Part shown: positions 1 through 5,998 of the stretch, in pieces | Layout of the letters: every line of letters begins with the position of its first letter | Numbering within the stretch: position 1 is the first letter of the stretch | Assembly (NCBI GenBank): GCA_934130265.1 | Contig: CAKOYC010000058.1 | Span: forward strand, 1 to 7,259 | From: an uncultured Bacilli bacterium | Lineage (GTDB): Bacteria > Bacillota_I > Bacilli_A > RF39 > UBA660 | Direction of reading: 5' to 3' | Length of the DNA stretch: 7,259 bases | Translations under genes and position numbers: made by a program | The notes under the pieces: model-generated | Told to the model about the DNA's origin: nothing | The model's input: the letters and a program-made list of their open reading frames with translations, nothing else | The model's database searches: none

Positions 1-201
1 AGCTACTTTCTGAATTATTTTTTTGCTTTTATTTTTTTGATCAACGTTAACAAGAAAGCTAACAAGTGATAAAATAATAGAAATAATCAATAAGATTGGA
101 ACGATGATAGCTATCATGTTAATGATATTTTGTACTGTACTAAGTAAATTAGCAAGTGCATAATCGGAGCAGTTATTAGTTGTAATTAATAAATTTATCA
201 T
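1..201 (-). CDS. small pilin-like membrane protein (TrbC/VirB2 or Mbov_0395-like), partial
   Basis: This minus-strand frame starts at ATG (201-199) and leaves the window at position 1 after 67 open codons, so its C-terminus is missing. A ribosome site GTGAGG (complement of 209-214) sits 7 bases upstream. The visible part has a short N-terminal stretch with one cysteine (NNCSDYA, residue 11), an amphipathic stretch, a long hydrophobic helix around residues 26-51 containing VPILLI, and then a charged loop DQKNKSKK. Small proteins with a helix containing a VP-I/L-LI core, an acidic-then-lysine-rich loop and a second helix are typical of the pilin-like conjugal transfer families TrbC/VirB2 and Mbov_0395. 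The second helix would lie off the window, so this call is inference from pattern. The gene follows the LppM-like lipoprotein gene by 16 bp and is probably cotranscribed with it. It could instead be an unrelated small membrane protein. That a gene exists here is much surer than its family. Confidence 0.6.
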   Translation of the reverse strand, partial: MINLLITTNNCSDYALANLLSTVQNIINMIAIIVPILLIISIILSLVSFLVNVDQKNKSKKIIQKVA

Positions 202-217
202 TATAAAACCTCACTAA

Positions 218-961
218 CTAAAATAAAGAATTGTTATTGTAACTTTCTAAAGTTAAATTTTTCTTTCTTTTTTTCTTGAAAAATTTATATAAGATGACAA
301 ATAATATTATAACAAATAAAGTAATTATTATAAATATTGTCTTATAATTATAAAGAGTGAATTTGAATTGAATTGGTTCATCATCTAAAGTATACCAGAT
401 ACTATTTTTTCCATCATCACTTACATAGGCCGCATTATTGTCTTTTATAGAATTTGGTAGAATCAAACTAAAACCAGTATCATTATCTGTTCCTATAACA
501 TAATTGTAACTAATATCATTGCTATTCTTAGTACGAGATTTTAATTCTTTAATAGTTGATGAATATAAATCACCATAATAAGTGTTTTTAAATAATCCTT
601 TCTTTACAGTGAAAAAATAATTTTGTTTTGTAATATTTTTAATTGCTAAATCTGCAATGATTTCTTCATTAGTACTAATTTTATCTATGTTGTTAAAATG
701 TTTTGTCACTTTGTAGCCTGTATAACTACCTGCTTTGTAATCTTCAAGTTTATAACCAGCTTTTTCTAATTCATCTAAATTTAATTCATTTTTTATACTA
801 TTAATTTCAGTGTTAGTAAGTTTACTAGTATCTATTGCTTCGATAATAACTAAGTCAACACTTTTATCATTGTTAACGGTTATTGATTGTACTATTTGAG
901 TACAGCCTGTTGTAAAAATAATAAGAAAAATAGAAATAATAAATAAAAATTTTTGTTTCAT
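218..961 (-). CDS. LppM-like membrane-anchored lipoprotein
   Basis: This is a predicted lipoprotein of 247 residues. It has a signal peptide with a basic start (MKQK), a hydrophobic core, and a lipobox FTTGC that makes Cys20 the lipidated residue. The outer domain (about 21-200) resembles the LppM family. A beta-rich start (ITVNNDKSVDLVIIEAID) leads into a helix ending in EKAGYKLEDY, then YKVTKHFNNID, then a closing strand region with FSLILPNS and NAAYVSDDGKNSIWY. A second membrane helix lies near residues 208-225, followed by a lysine-rich cytoplasmic tail, so the protein is anchored at both ends. The ribosome site AGAGGTGG (complement of 966-973) supports this ATG. LppM domains are known from actinobacterial and Firmicute surface lipoproteins, but no general biochemical role is established. 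It lies 16 bp before the pilin-like gene and is probably in one operon with it. The lipoprotein call is firm; the LppM assignment is from pattern recognition. Confidence 0.8.
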   Translation of the reverse strand: MKQKFLFIISIFLIIFTTGCTQIVQSITVNNDKSVDLVIIEAIDTSKLTNTEINSIKNELNLDELEKAGYKLEDYKAGSYTGYKVTKHFNNIDKISTNEEIIADLAIKNITKQNYFFTVKKGLFKNTYYGDLYSSTIKELKSRTKNSNDISYNYVIGTDNDTGFSLILPNSIKDNNAAYVSDDGKNSIWYTLDDEPIQFKFTLYNYKTIFIIITLFVIILFVILYKFFKKKRKKNLTLESYNNNSLF

Positions 962-980
962 TTAGCCACCTCTTTTCCTT

Positions 981-986
981 ATTATA
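981..986 (-). promoter_or_regulatory. possible -10 box of the LppM-like/pilin-like operon
   Basis: The complement of 981-986 reads TATAAT, and the start codon lies about 20 bases downstream of it. No good -35 box stands at 16-18 bp upstream, where the sequence is only AT-rich, and there is no TG extension. In DNA this AT-rich a lone TATAAT is weak evidence. Its location in the divergent gap between two genes is the main support. Confidence 0.35.
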
Positions 987-1044
987 AAATAAAAAAATGA
1001 AAATTAAAATAAAAAAAGAATTGTATTCTAAAAAATAAACTAAA

Positions 1045-1055
1045 TATGTTATGAT
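1045..1055 (+). promoter_or_regulatory. extended -10 promoter of the 54-residue membrane protein gene
   Basis: TATG (1045-1048), one base, then TATGAT (1050-1055) forms an extended -10 element about 28 bases upstream of the ATG at 1084. The -35 region is poor (TTCTAA near 1026-1031, 18 bp spacing). The same TATG-N extension occurs in three other promoters of this window, which raises confidence. Confidence 0.5.
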
Positions 1056-1083
1056 ATATATGAGGATGGAAAGGAGTGCTTGT

Positions 1084-1248
1084 ATGCGTTTAGGTATGAT
1101 ATTATTATTTTTCTTTTTATATCTAGGAATAATATTTTTATGTATTATCGGATTTAAGAAGAAGAATAAAGCATTAAAAATTACCGGTATTTCACTATTG
1201 GTACTTGCTGTTATATTTACAATTATAATTGGTATTATTTATGGGTAA
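1084..1248 (+). CDS. small two-helix membrane protein of unknown function
   Basis: This is a 54-residue protein not recognised as a member of a named family. The first helix (about residues 3-23) is very hydrophobic. A short basic loop KKKNK follows, and a second helix (about 34-52) ends in GIIYG. Both ends therefore probably lie on the same side of the membrane, with the basic loop in the cytoplasm by the positive-inside rule. The start at 1084 is chosen because AAGGAG (1071-1076) sits 7 bases upstream. An in-frame ATG at 1051 lies inside the -10 box and has no ribosome site, so it is not the start. The gene is divergent from the lipoprotein operon and is separated from pflB by a possible terminator, so it is likely monocistronic. 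It might be an assembly partner or a small membrane regulator, but nothing in the sequence decides this. Confidence 0.7.
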   Translation: MRLGMILLFFFLYLGIIFLCIIGFKKKNKALKITGISLLVLAVIFTIIIGIIYG

Positions 1249-1275
1249 CATATTACTTTAGATAATACTTTTTTT
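1231..1275 (+). terminator. possible intrinsic terminator after the small membrane protein gene
   Basis: GGTATTAT (1231-1238) can pair with ATAATACT (1262-1269) with one G-T wobble. A smaller inner stem GTAA/TTAC lies between them, and a run of seven T (1269-1275) follows at once. The stop codon (1246-1248) is inside the hairpin. The stem is AT-rich with a large internal loop, so it would be a weak terminator. Confidence 0.4.
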
Positions 1276-1307
1276 AGGTAAAATATTGTAAAATTTTTCT
1301 AAGATAT

Positions 1308-1337
1308 TTGAGTAAGAAACTTGATACATGGTATACT
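1308..1337 (+). promoter_or_regulatory. pflB promoter with extended -10
   Basis: TTGAGT (1308-1313) and TATACT (1332-1337) are 18 bp apart, and a TG (1329-1330) makes the -10 extended. Transcription would begin near 1344, almost directly at the AGGAGG ribosome site (1346-1351), leaving a leader of only about 16 bases. That leaves no room for a leader-based riboswitch or attenuator, so any oxygen or redox control would have to act on the promoter itself. Confidence 0.6.
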
Positions 1338-1359
1338 ATAGAAGTAGGAGGTATGAAAG

Positions 1360-3597
1360 ATGAAAGAAGAATGGAAAGGCTTTAATGAAGGAGCTTGGAC
1401 AAAAGAAATTAATGTAAATGATTTCATTAAGAAAAACTATAAAAAGTATGAGGGCAATGAAAGCTTTTTAGTAGGACCAACAGATAAAACTAAGAGAGTT
1501 TTAAAAGTCTATGATGATATGTGTAAAGAAGAAGTTAAAAAACATGTTATTGATATAGATACAGTAAATCCTGCTGGAATTAACGCTTTTAAACCTGGAT
1601 ATATATCAGAAGATGATGATGTAATTGTTGGACTTCAAACTGATGAACTTGGTAAAAGAGAAATTGTTCCTAAAGGTGGAATAAAGATGGTTTATCAAGA
1701 GTTAGAAGCTTATGGTTATAAGATGGATCCTACTCTTGAACATTTTATAAAAGATACTAATCTTGTTAAGACTCATAATGATGGAGTATTTGATGCTTAT
1801 ACAGCTGAGATTAGACGTGCTCGTCATAATAAATTATTAACAGGACTTCCAGATGCTTATGGGCGTGGAAGAATAATAGGAGACTATAGAAGAATAGCTT
1901 TATATGGTATTGATTATTTAATGGAGAATAAGAAAAATGACTGGGATAATATGAAAATAACAGTTATGGATGATGAAACTATTAGACTTCGTGAAGAAAT
2001 ATCAATGCAGTATAGAGCTTTGAATGAAATTAAAGAAATGGCTAAGAGCTATGGATTTGATATTTCTGGACCAGCAAAGAATGCTAAAGAAGCAGTACAA
2101 TGGACATATTTTGGTTATTTAGCAGCTATTAAAGAAAATAATGGTGCTGCTATGAGTTTAGGTAGAGTAGATGCTTTCTTTGATATATACTTTGAAAGAG
2201 ATTTAGCAAATGGTACTCTAACTGAAAGTGATGTTCAAGAAATAGTTGATCAGTTTGTTATTAAACTAAGAGCAGCAAGACATTTAAGAACACCAGAATA
2301 TGATGAATTATTCTCAGGTGATCCTACTTGGGTTACTTGTTCATTAGGTGGTATGACCAATGAAGGAGAAACATTAGTTAATAAGACAAGTTTTAGAATT
2401 GTTCATACCCTAGAGAACTTAGAAAGTGCACCTGAACCTAATATGACTGTTTTATGGGCTGATAAGTTACCAGAGCCTTGGAAGAAATATTGTGCTAAAG
2501 TAAGTATTGCCACAGACTCTATTCAATATGAAAATGATGATGTGATGCGTCCATCTATGGGTGATGATTATGGTATAGCTTGTTGTGTATCAGCCATGAG
2601 ACTTGGAAAAGATATGCAATTCTTTGGAGCTCGTTGTAACCTTGCTAAGACTTTGTTATATGCTCTAAATGGTGGTGTTGATGAAGTAAGACGTGATTTA
2701 GTTATTCCAGGTTTTGAAAAGATGACTGATGAAGTACTTGATTATGATAAGGTAAAAGAAGCTTACTATAAGATGATGCATGAAGTAGCAAGAATCTATT
2801 CTGATGCTATGAATATTATTCACTACATGCATGATAAGTATGCTTATGAAGCTGGCCAAATGGCTTTACATGATACTTATGTTAATAGATTAATGGCTTA
2901 TGGGGTAGCTGGATTTTCGGTAGCAGTAGATTCACTATCAGCTATTAAATATGCTAAAGTAAAACCAATTAGAGATGAAGATGGTATAACTGTTGATTTT
3001 GAAATTGAAGGAGATTATCCTAAATTTGGTAATGATGATGATAGAGTAGATGATATCGCTAAAGAAATAATTAATAAATTCTATGAAGAGTTATGTCTAC
3101 ATCCTTGCTATAGAAAAGCTCATCCAACATTATCTATTTTAACTATCACTTCAAATGTAGTATATGGTTCTAATACAGGAGCTACTCCAGATGGTAGAAA
3201 AGCAGGTGTTGCCTTTGCTCCAGGAGCTAACCCAATGCATGGAAGAGACTCATCTGGTGCTATAGCATCTCTTAACTCAGTAGCAAAACTAGATTGGGCT
3301 AATTGTTGTCGTGATGGTATTTCTAATACATTCTCAATTGTGCCAACTACTTTAGGACATAGTGAAGAAGAACGTATTGAAAACTTAGTATCATTACTAG
3401 ATGGTTACTTTATTCAAGGGGCACATCACTTAAATGTAAACGTACTAAATCGTGAGACATTAATTGATGCTATGAATAACCCTGATAAATATCCACTACT
3501 TACTATTCGTGTTTCTGGTTATGCAGTTAGATTTAATAAACTTACAAGAAAGCAACAAGAGGAAGTAATTGCAAGAACTTTCCATGAGAAAATGTAA
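1360..3597 (+). CDS. pflB: formate C-acetyltransferase (pyruvate formate-lyase)
   Basis: This cytoplasmic glycyl-radical enzyme converts pyruvate and CoA to acetyl-CoA and formate, the main anaerobic pyruvate-cleaving step of mixed-acid fermentation. The 745-residue protein is close to the family's usual length (760 in E. coli) and looks intact. The PFL domain fills about residues 10-610. It includes the conserved [10 protein letters not shown] block (162-171) and the adjacent active-site cysteines Cys408-Cys409 in ACCVSAM. The C-terminal glycine-radical domain carries RVSGYAVRF with the radical glycine at Gly720. The ATG at 1360 has AGGAGG at 1346-1351, 8 bases away. An out-of-frame ATG at 1353 lies too close to that site to be used. 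The activase gene pflA follows directly. No formate channel gene (focA) is adjacent, so formate export must be encoded elsewhere. The CC pair and the radical glycine distinguish it from diol dehydratase-type relatives. Confidence 0.98.
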   Translation: MKEEWKGFNEGAWTKEINVNDFIKKNYKKYEGNESFLVGPTDKTKRVLKVYDDMCKEEVKKHVIDIDTVNPAGINAFKPGYISEDDDVIVGLQTDELGKREIVPKGGIKMVYQELEAYGYKMDPTLEHFIKDTNLVKTHNDGVFDAYTAEIRRARHNKLLTGLPDAYGRGRIIGDYRRIALYGIDYLMENKKNDWDNMKITVMDDETIRLREEISMQYRALNEIKEMAKSYGFDISGPAKNAKEAVQWTYFGYLAAIKENNGAAMSLGRVDAFFDIYFERDLANGTLTESDVQEIVDQFVIKLRAARHLRTPEYDELFSGDPTWVTCSLGGMTNEGETLVNKTSFRIVHTLENLESAPEPNMTVLWADKLPEPWKKYCAKVSIATDSIQYENDDVMRPSMGDDYGIACCVSAMRLGKDMQFFGARCNLAKTLLYALNGGVDEVRRDLVIPGFEKMTDEVLDYDKVKEAYYKMMHEVARIYSDAMNIIHYMHDKYAYEAGQMALHDTYVNRLMAYGVAGFSVAVDSLSAIKYAKVKPIRDEDGITVDFEIEGDYPKFGNDDDRVDDIAKEIINKFYEELCLHPCYRKAHPTLSILTITSNVVYGSNTGATPDGRKAGVAFAPGANPMHGRDSSGAIASLNSVAKLDWANCCRDGISNTFSIVPTTLGHSEEERIENLVSLLDGYFIQGAHHLNVNVLNRETLIDAMNNPDKYPLLTIRVSGYAVRFNKLTRKQQEEVIARTFHEKM

Positions 3598-4320
3598 ATG
3601 ACTGGTGCAATCGATTCTATTGAAACATTTGGCCTTGTTGATGGACCTGGTATTAGAACAGTTGTCTTTTTAACAGGATGTCGTCTTCGTTGTCTTTATT
3701 GTCATAATCCAGAAATGTGGGTTAAAAGAGAAGATAATATTACTAGTGATGAACTTGTTAAGAAAGTTTTAAGAAGTAAACCATATTTTAAGAGAAATTC
3801 TGGAGGGGTAACTTTCTCTGGAGGAGAACCCCTTCTTCAAATTGAGTTTCTAACTGATGTTTGTAAAAAGCTAAAGAAGGAAGATATTCATATCGCTTTA
3901 GATACTTGTGGGGTAGGAAAAGGTGATTATGATGAAATTCTTAGTCTTGTTGACTTAATCTTATTTGATGTTAAGTTTACTACAAGAGAAGGTTATAAGC
4001 ATTTAACAGGTAGAGAAATGGATGACTCTTTAAAATTTGTTGAAGCGATGAATAAAAGTGGTAAACCAGTCTGGATAAGACAAGTAGTTGTACCTGGTAT
4101 GATGGATAGTGAAGAATATATTGACTCATTAGTAGAATATTTAAAAAAGATTGATAATGTGGAAAGGGTAGAGTTCTTACCATTCCATCATATGGGATTT
4201 TCTAAATATGAAGAGTTAGGTATAAATAATCCATTAAAAGATGTACCACCAATGGACGTTGATAAATGTAATGAATTACAAGAATTATTTATGAAAAAAT
4301 ATAGAAGACTTACTAAATGA
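3598..4320 (+). CDS. pflA: pyruvate formate-lyase activating enzyme (radical SAM)
   Basis: This radical-SAM enzyme uses S-adenosylmethionine and a 4Fe-4S cluster to place the radical on the conserved glycine of PflB. The cluster ligands are the CX3CX2C motif Cys28, Cys32 and Cys35 (GCRLRCLYCHN), preceded by the activase signature VDGPGIR (14-20). The SAM-binding GGE motif is at 75-77 (SGGEPLLQ). The rest matches the activase core, including VWIRQVVVPGMMD and ELLPFHHMG-like sequence (here VEFLPFHHMG). Its 240 residues are about the family norm (246 in E. coli). It lacks the extra ferredoxin insert of other glycyl-radical activases, so PflA is preferred over a diol dehydratase activase. The ATG follows the pflB stop with no gap (TAAATG) and has no convincing ribosome site of its own, so translation is probably coupled to pflB. 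The TGA stop lies inside the terminator hairpin. Confidence 0.97.
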   Translation: MTGAIDSIETFGLVDGPGIRTVVFLTGCRLRCLYCHNPEMWVKREDNITSDELVKKVLRSKPYFKRNSGGVTFSGGEPLLQIEFLTDVCKKLKKEDIHIALDTCGVGKGDYDEILSLVDLILFDVKFTTREGYKHLTGREMDDSLKFVEAMNKSGKPVWIRQVVVPGMMDSEEYIDSLVEYLKKIDNVERVEFLPFHHMGFSKYEELGINNPLKDVPPMDVDKCNELQELFMKKYRRLTK

Positions 4321-4332
4321 AGTCTTCTTTTT
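4303..4332 (+). terminator. intrinsic terminator of pflB-pflA, probably bidirectional
   Basis: AGAAGACTT (4303-4311) and AAGTCTTCT (4320-4328) form a perfect 9-bp stem with an 8-base loop, followed by five T (4328-4332). The pflA stop codon (4318-4320) spans the loop and right arm. Read on the minus strand, the same stem is followed after a few bases by six T, so it can also end the zinc-ribbon operon, whose stop codon is at 4333-4331. Confidence 0.9.
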
Positions 4333-4606
4333 AATATAAAATTAGATAATATTTAATTATTAATAAAATAGTTTGTACTAGAAATCCAATCCATGAACAT
4401 ACATTAGCAGTTTTAGCAGCTTTTGGATTTGACTTTTTAAAGACATAGTATAAAACTGCTCCCACTATCGGCATGGTTAATCCTATTATAGCACAAATAA
4501 TGTTTGTAATATCACTTTCATCAGTATTATTGATTAACTTATTTCCACACTGATGACAAAAAGTATCACCTTCATTTAATTTGGCTCCACACTTTGTACA
4601 GTACAT
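4331..4606 (-). CDS. zinc-ribbon membrane protein
   Basis: This 91-residue protein begins with a small zinc ribbon of the type often found at the N-terminus of Firmicute membrane proteins: CTKC (Cys3, Cys6) and CHQC (Cys17, Cys20), predicted to hold one zinc ion in the cytoplasm. A polar linker follows (25-32), then two predicted membrane helices, about 33-56 (with the turn MPIVG) and about 67-90, separated by the basic loop KKSNPKAAK. The ATG at 4606 has the ribosome site AAGGAG (complement of 4613-4618) 6 bases away. It lies 19 bp behind the FxLYD lipoprotein gene and is probably its operon partner. The zinc-ribbon head may recruit a partner to the membrane, but the true role is unknown. 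The fold calls are reliable; no function is assigned. Confidence 0.85.
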   Translation of the reverse strand: MYCTKCGAKLNEGDTFCHQCGNKLINNTDESDITNIICAIIGLTMPIVGAVLYYVFKKSNPKAAKTANVCSWIGFLVQTILLIIKYYLILY

Positions 4607-4625
4607 ATTTAACTCCTTTCCAAAA

Positions 4626-5045
4626 TTAATAAGCTGTTATTTTGTGAAAATTACAGTGATTTATTTTTATATCTTCTGAAAACATATCAATTGTAGAAAA
4701 TCTCCATGTTTCTTTTCCTAAAAGATTATTTGTATTATCTATTGCTGTCCCAAGATTATTACCAGCATCATCATAACAAATGAATTCAATTTCTACATAT
4801 TGATAATCTTTGTTATTGTTATTTGTAACAGTACCTTCTATATGGTGCCATCCTAATTCATCAGTATACTCATTTGTTATTTCGTGTGTAAAATTATCTT
4901 CAGTATTACTATTGAAATCAGTATTTATTATTGGATTTGAACTTTCCTCATCAAAAAAGTCTTTCATTTCACTACTGCATCCAGTTAGGGTTAGTAACAA
5001 AATAACAATAACAGTTATTGATATAAAAATGTTTTGTTTTTTCAT
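4626..5045 (-). CDS. FxLYD-type lipoprotein
   Basis: This is a 139-residue predicted lipoprotein. MKKQ, a hydrophobic core and the lipobox LTGC (Cys23) form a clear lipoprotein signal. An acidic, Asn/Ser-rich linker (about 24-51) leads to a compact beta domain (about 52-139) with HIEGTVTNNNNKDYQYVEIEF, ICYDDAGNNLGTA and LLGKETWRF. This is the pattern of FxLYD domains, immunoglobulin-like modules of Firmicute surface proteins, with the motif itself diverged to FICYD. The start at 5045 is chosen because CTCCTT (5051-5056, i.e. AAGGAG) lies 5 bases upstream. An in-frame TTG at 5060 would overlap that site and add five unlikely residues. It is the first gene of an operon with the zinc-ribbon gene and is divergent from the XRE regulator. 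FxLYD modules are thought to bind at the cell surface; no ligand can be given here. Confidence 0.8.
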   Translation of the reverse strand: MKKQNIFISITVIVILLLTLTGCSSEMKDFFDEESSNPIINTDFNSNTEDNFTHEITNEYTDELGWHHIEGTVTNNNNKDYQYVEIEFICYDDAGNNLGTAIDNTNNLLGKETWRFSTIDMFSEDIKINHCNFHKITAY

Positions 5046-5065
5046 GTTAACTCCTTTCAATTTTA

Positions 5066-5076
5066 ATTATAGCATA
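5066..5076 (-). promoter_or_regulatory. extended -10 promoter of the lipoprotein/zinc-ribbon operon
   Basis: On the minus strand this reads TATG-C-TATAAT, a full consensus -10 (5071-5066) with a TATG extension. Transcription would begin near 5059, just before the ribosome site. No -35 match is seen at 16-18 bp, which an extended -10 can tolerate. A candidate operator heptamer (5080-5086) lies immediately upstream in the spacer. Confidence 0.65.
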
Positions 5077-5137
5077 TAAACTTCTACTAGGCGACATATT
5101 TTTTTTGGTAATTGTGGAATAATGTCTTTATAGAAAG

Positions 5138-5149
5138 GAAGTTGACTTC
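5138..5149 (+). promoter_or_regulatory. short inverted repeat over the XRE gene start, possible operator
   Basis: GAAGT-TG-ACTTC (5138-5149) is a perfect 5-bp inverted repeat that overlaps the ribosome site and abuts the start codon of the XRE gene. Extended by two bases, its right half is ACTTCTA (5145-5151). That heptamer recurs at 5080-5086 in the divergent promoter and, inverted, at 5219-5225. This could be an autoregulatory operator or an RNA hairpin hiding the ribosome site. It is short enough to be chance. Confidence 0.25.
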
Positions 5150-5150
5150 T

Positions 5151-5390
5151 ATGGGTAGATATTCAAAACATAATTTATCAATTCAGGTAAGAAAAAACAT
5201 TAGAAAATATCGTCTTATTAGAAGTTATACCTTGCAAGAATTAGCAGATATGACTAATTTAACACACGGTTATGTTAGGGATTTGGAATGTTTGTCCATA
5301 GATAAAACTCCAACTTTGGAAACAATTGGTAAATTTGCTGATGCTTTAGAAATTGATATAAGACAATTGTTTGATGATGTTGAAGTTTAA
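5151..5390 (+). CDS. XRE (Cro/C1-type) helix-turn-helix regulator
   Basis: This 79-residue DNA-binding protein is almost entirely one HTH_3/XRE domain (about residues 11-74). Helix one is QVRKNIRKYRLIR. The helix-turn-helix is TLQELADMTNLTHGYVRDLE (27-46), with the usual ALA/G turn region varied to ADMTN. A later TPTLETIGKFADALEIDI segment closes the five-helix fold. There is no sensor or dimerisation domain, as in Cro and restriction-modification C proteins. The start at 5151 has AAGGAAG (5135-5141) 9 bases upstream. An in-frame TTG at 5112 lacks a site and would add an unrelated 13 residues. It is divergent from the lipoprotein/zinc-ribbon operon and may regulate that operon and itself. No restriction, toxin or phage gene is adjacent. 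No terminator is visible before the tRNA, so its message may read into the tRNA gene. The DNA-binding call is secure; the targets are inferred. Confidence 0.88.
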   Translation: MGRYSKHNLSIQVRKNIRKYRLIRSYTLQELADMTNLTHGYVRDLECLSIDKTPTLETIGKFADALEIDIRQLFDDVEV

Positions 5391-5425
5391 AAAAGTCAAT
5401 TTAGGTATTCCATTTTAAAAAAATC

Positions 5426-5436
5426 TATGCTATACT
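5426..5436 (+). promoter_or_regulatory. extended -10 promoter of tRNA-Lys
   Basis: TATG (5426-5429), C, TATACT (5431-5436) is an extended -10 element 20 bases upstream of the mature tRNA 5' end. The -35 position (near 5408-5413) matches consensus poorly. Confidence 0.6.
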
Positions 5437-5456
5437 AACGTAGTAAATCAATTCAT

Positions 5457-5532
5457 GGGCTGTTAGCTCAGTTGGTAGAGCAACTGACTCTTAATCAGTG
5501 GGTCTAGGGTTCGAATCCCTAACAGCCCACCA
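5457..5532 (+). tRNA. trnK: tRNA-Lys (anticodon CTT)
   Basis: The 76-nt cloverleaf is complete. The acceptor stem pairs GGGCTGT (5457-5463) with ACAGCCC (5522-5528). The D arm contains AGCTCAGTTGGTAGAGC. The anticodon stem ACTGA/TCAGT (5483-5487, 5495-5499) closes the loop CTCTTAA with anticodon CTT at 5490-5492, which reads the lysine codon AAG. The T arm has GGTTCGAATCC. The discriminator is A5529 and the CCA end is encoded (5530-5532). It is a single tRNA gene with its own promoter and terminator, not part of an rRNA operon. No integrase or duplicated tRNA 3' end is seen nearby, so there is no sign that it serves as an attachment site. Confidence 0.98.
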
Positions 5533-5544
5533 TGTATTGTAATT

Positions 5545-5573
5545 AAAGCTTTATTTTAGATAGAGCTTTTTTT
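5545..5573 (+). terminator. intrinsic terminator of tRNA-Lys
   Basis: AAAGCTTTA (5545-5553) pairs with TAGAGCTTT (5561-5569) through nine pairs including one G-T wobble. The loop is 7 bases and the T run is seven long (5567-5573). It stands 12 bases after the tRNA CCA end. Confidence 0.85.
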
Positions 5574-5595
5574 GTATTTAAATATAAAAAAAACC

Positions 5596-5623
5596 TTGAC
5601 GAACATAATTTCTATGGTATAAT
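5596..5623 (+). promoter_or_regulatory. near-consensus promoter of the orphan/DUF1848 operon
   Basis: TTGACG (5596-5601) and TATAAT (5618-5623) are 16 bp apart, and TATG (5613-5616) extends the -10. This is the best promoter in the window: five of six -35 bases, a perfect -10 and the extension. The leader would be about 36 bases, too short for a riboswitch. Strong, possibly constitutive expression is expected. Confidence 0.85.
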
Positions 5624-5665
5624 AATCCTACTTGAAAAAAATATATAAAAGAAAGGAAGAAAAAT

Positions 5666-5989
5666 ATGGAAGAAATAATAATGACTAGATTTTTAGCTTA
5701 TAAGAATGGCTTTATAAATGGAAAGTATGATTTTTTAGGATCTGTTGTAACTAATCAAGCTATGATTAATGTAAATGTTTTGGAAGATACAATTAAAGAA
5801 GACTGGTTTCTATTCGGTTATACTGATGCTATAGAGTTTTATGATGATAGATTTAGTAAAGGACTAGATATTCGTAATATAAGAACAAATGATGTTGTTA
5901 AAGATTTATATGCTAAAAGAGTTACTGATTATAATGTAACAAATAAAGAAAATGTTCCTATTTGTAAATTTAAAATTAAGAAATTATAA
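5666..5989 (+). CDS. uncharacterised 107-residue cytoplasmic protein
   Basis: I do not recognise this protein. It is 107 residues long, with no signal peptide, membrane helix, or cysteine pair (only one Cys, near the end). It is rich in aromatic and charged residues, with blocks such as TRFLAYKNGFINGKYDFLG, DWFLFGYTDAIEFYDDRF and a basic C-terminal KFKIKKL, and looks like a small soluble alpha/beta fold. The ATG at 5666 has AGGAAG (5654-5659) 6 bases upstream. A second in-frame ATG at 5681 lacks as good a site. It has the strongest promoter here and is followed after 9 bases by the DUF1848 gene, so the two are probably made together. It could be a partner or substrate of the DUF1848 protein, or simply a neighbour. 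Base composition is like that of the adjoining genes, with no sign of recent transfer. Confidence 0.8.
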   Translation: MEEIIMTRFLAYKNGFINGKYDFLGSVVTNQAMINVNVLEDTIKEDWFLFGYTDAIEFYDDRFSKGLDIRNIRTNDVVKDLYAKRVTDYNVTNKENVPICKFKIKKL

Positions 5990-5998
5990 TGGTGGAAA

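Noticed and set aside
1051..1083. Upstream ATG extending the 54-residue membrane protein by 11 residues
   Set aside because: It overlaps the -10 box and has no ribosome site, while ATG 1084 has AAGGAG at the right distance.
3980..4183. Open minus-strand frame of 67 codons inside pflA
   Set aside because: It lies wholly antisense to conserved PflA coding sequence, has no ribosome site and resembles no protein.
4318..4320. TGA read as tryptophan (Mollicutes code)
   Set aside because: The TGA ends PflA at its family length inside a strong terminator, and all tryptophans in the clear genes are TGG.
4810..5079. Open plus-strand frame of 89 codons opposite the FxLYD lipoprotein gene
   Set aside because: The minus-strand gene has a lipobox, a domain match and a ribosome site. 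The plus frame is its antisense shadow.
5099..5106. T8 run upstream of the XRE gene as a phase-variable tract
   Set aside because: Runs of 7-8 T are common in DNA this AT-rich, and it does not sit between recognisable -35 and -10 boxes.
5112..5150. Upstream TTG extending the XRE regulator by 13 residues
   Set aside because: The extension has no ribosome site and contains the ribosome site of ATG 5151; the HTH domain is complete without it.
5391..5425. Terminator after the XRE gene
   Set aside because: The only pairings are A/T-only or three base pairs long, and they are followed by A runs rather than T.
5457..5532. tRNA-Lys as an integration site of a mobile element
   Set aside because: No integrase, no duplicated tRNA 3' end and no cargo-like genes are visible on either side.
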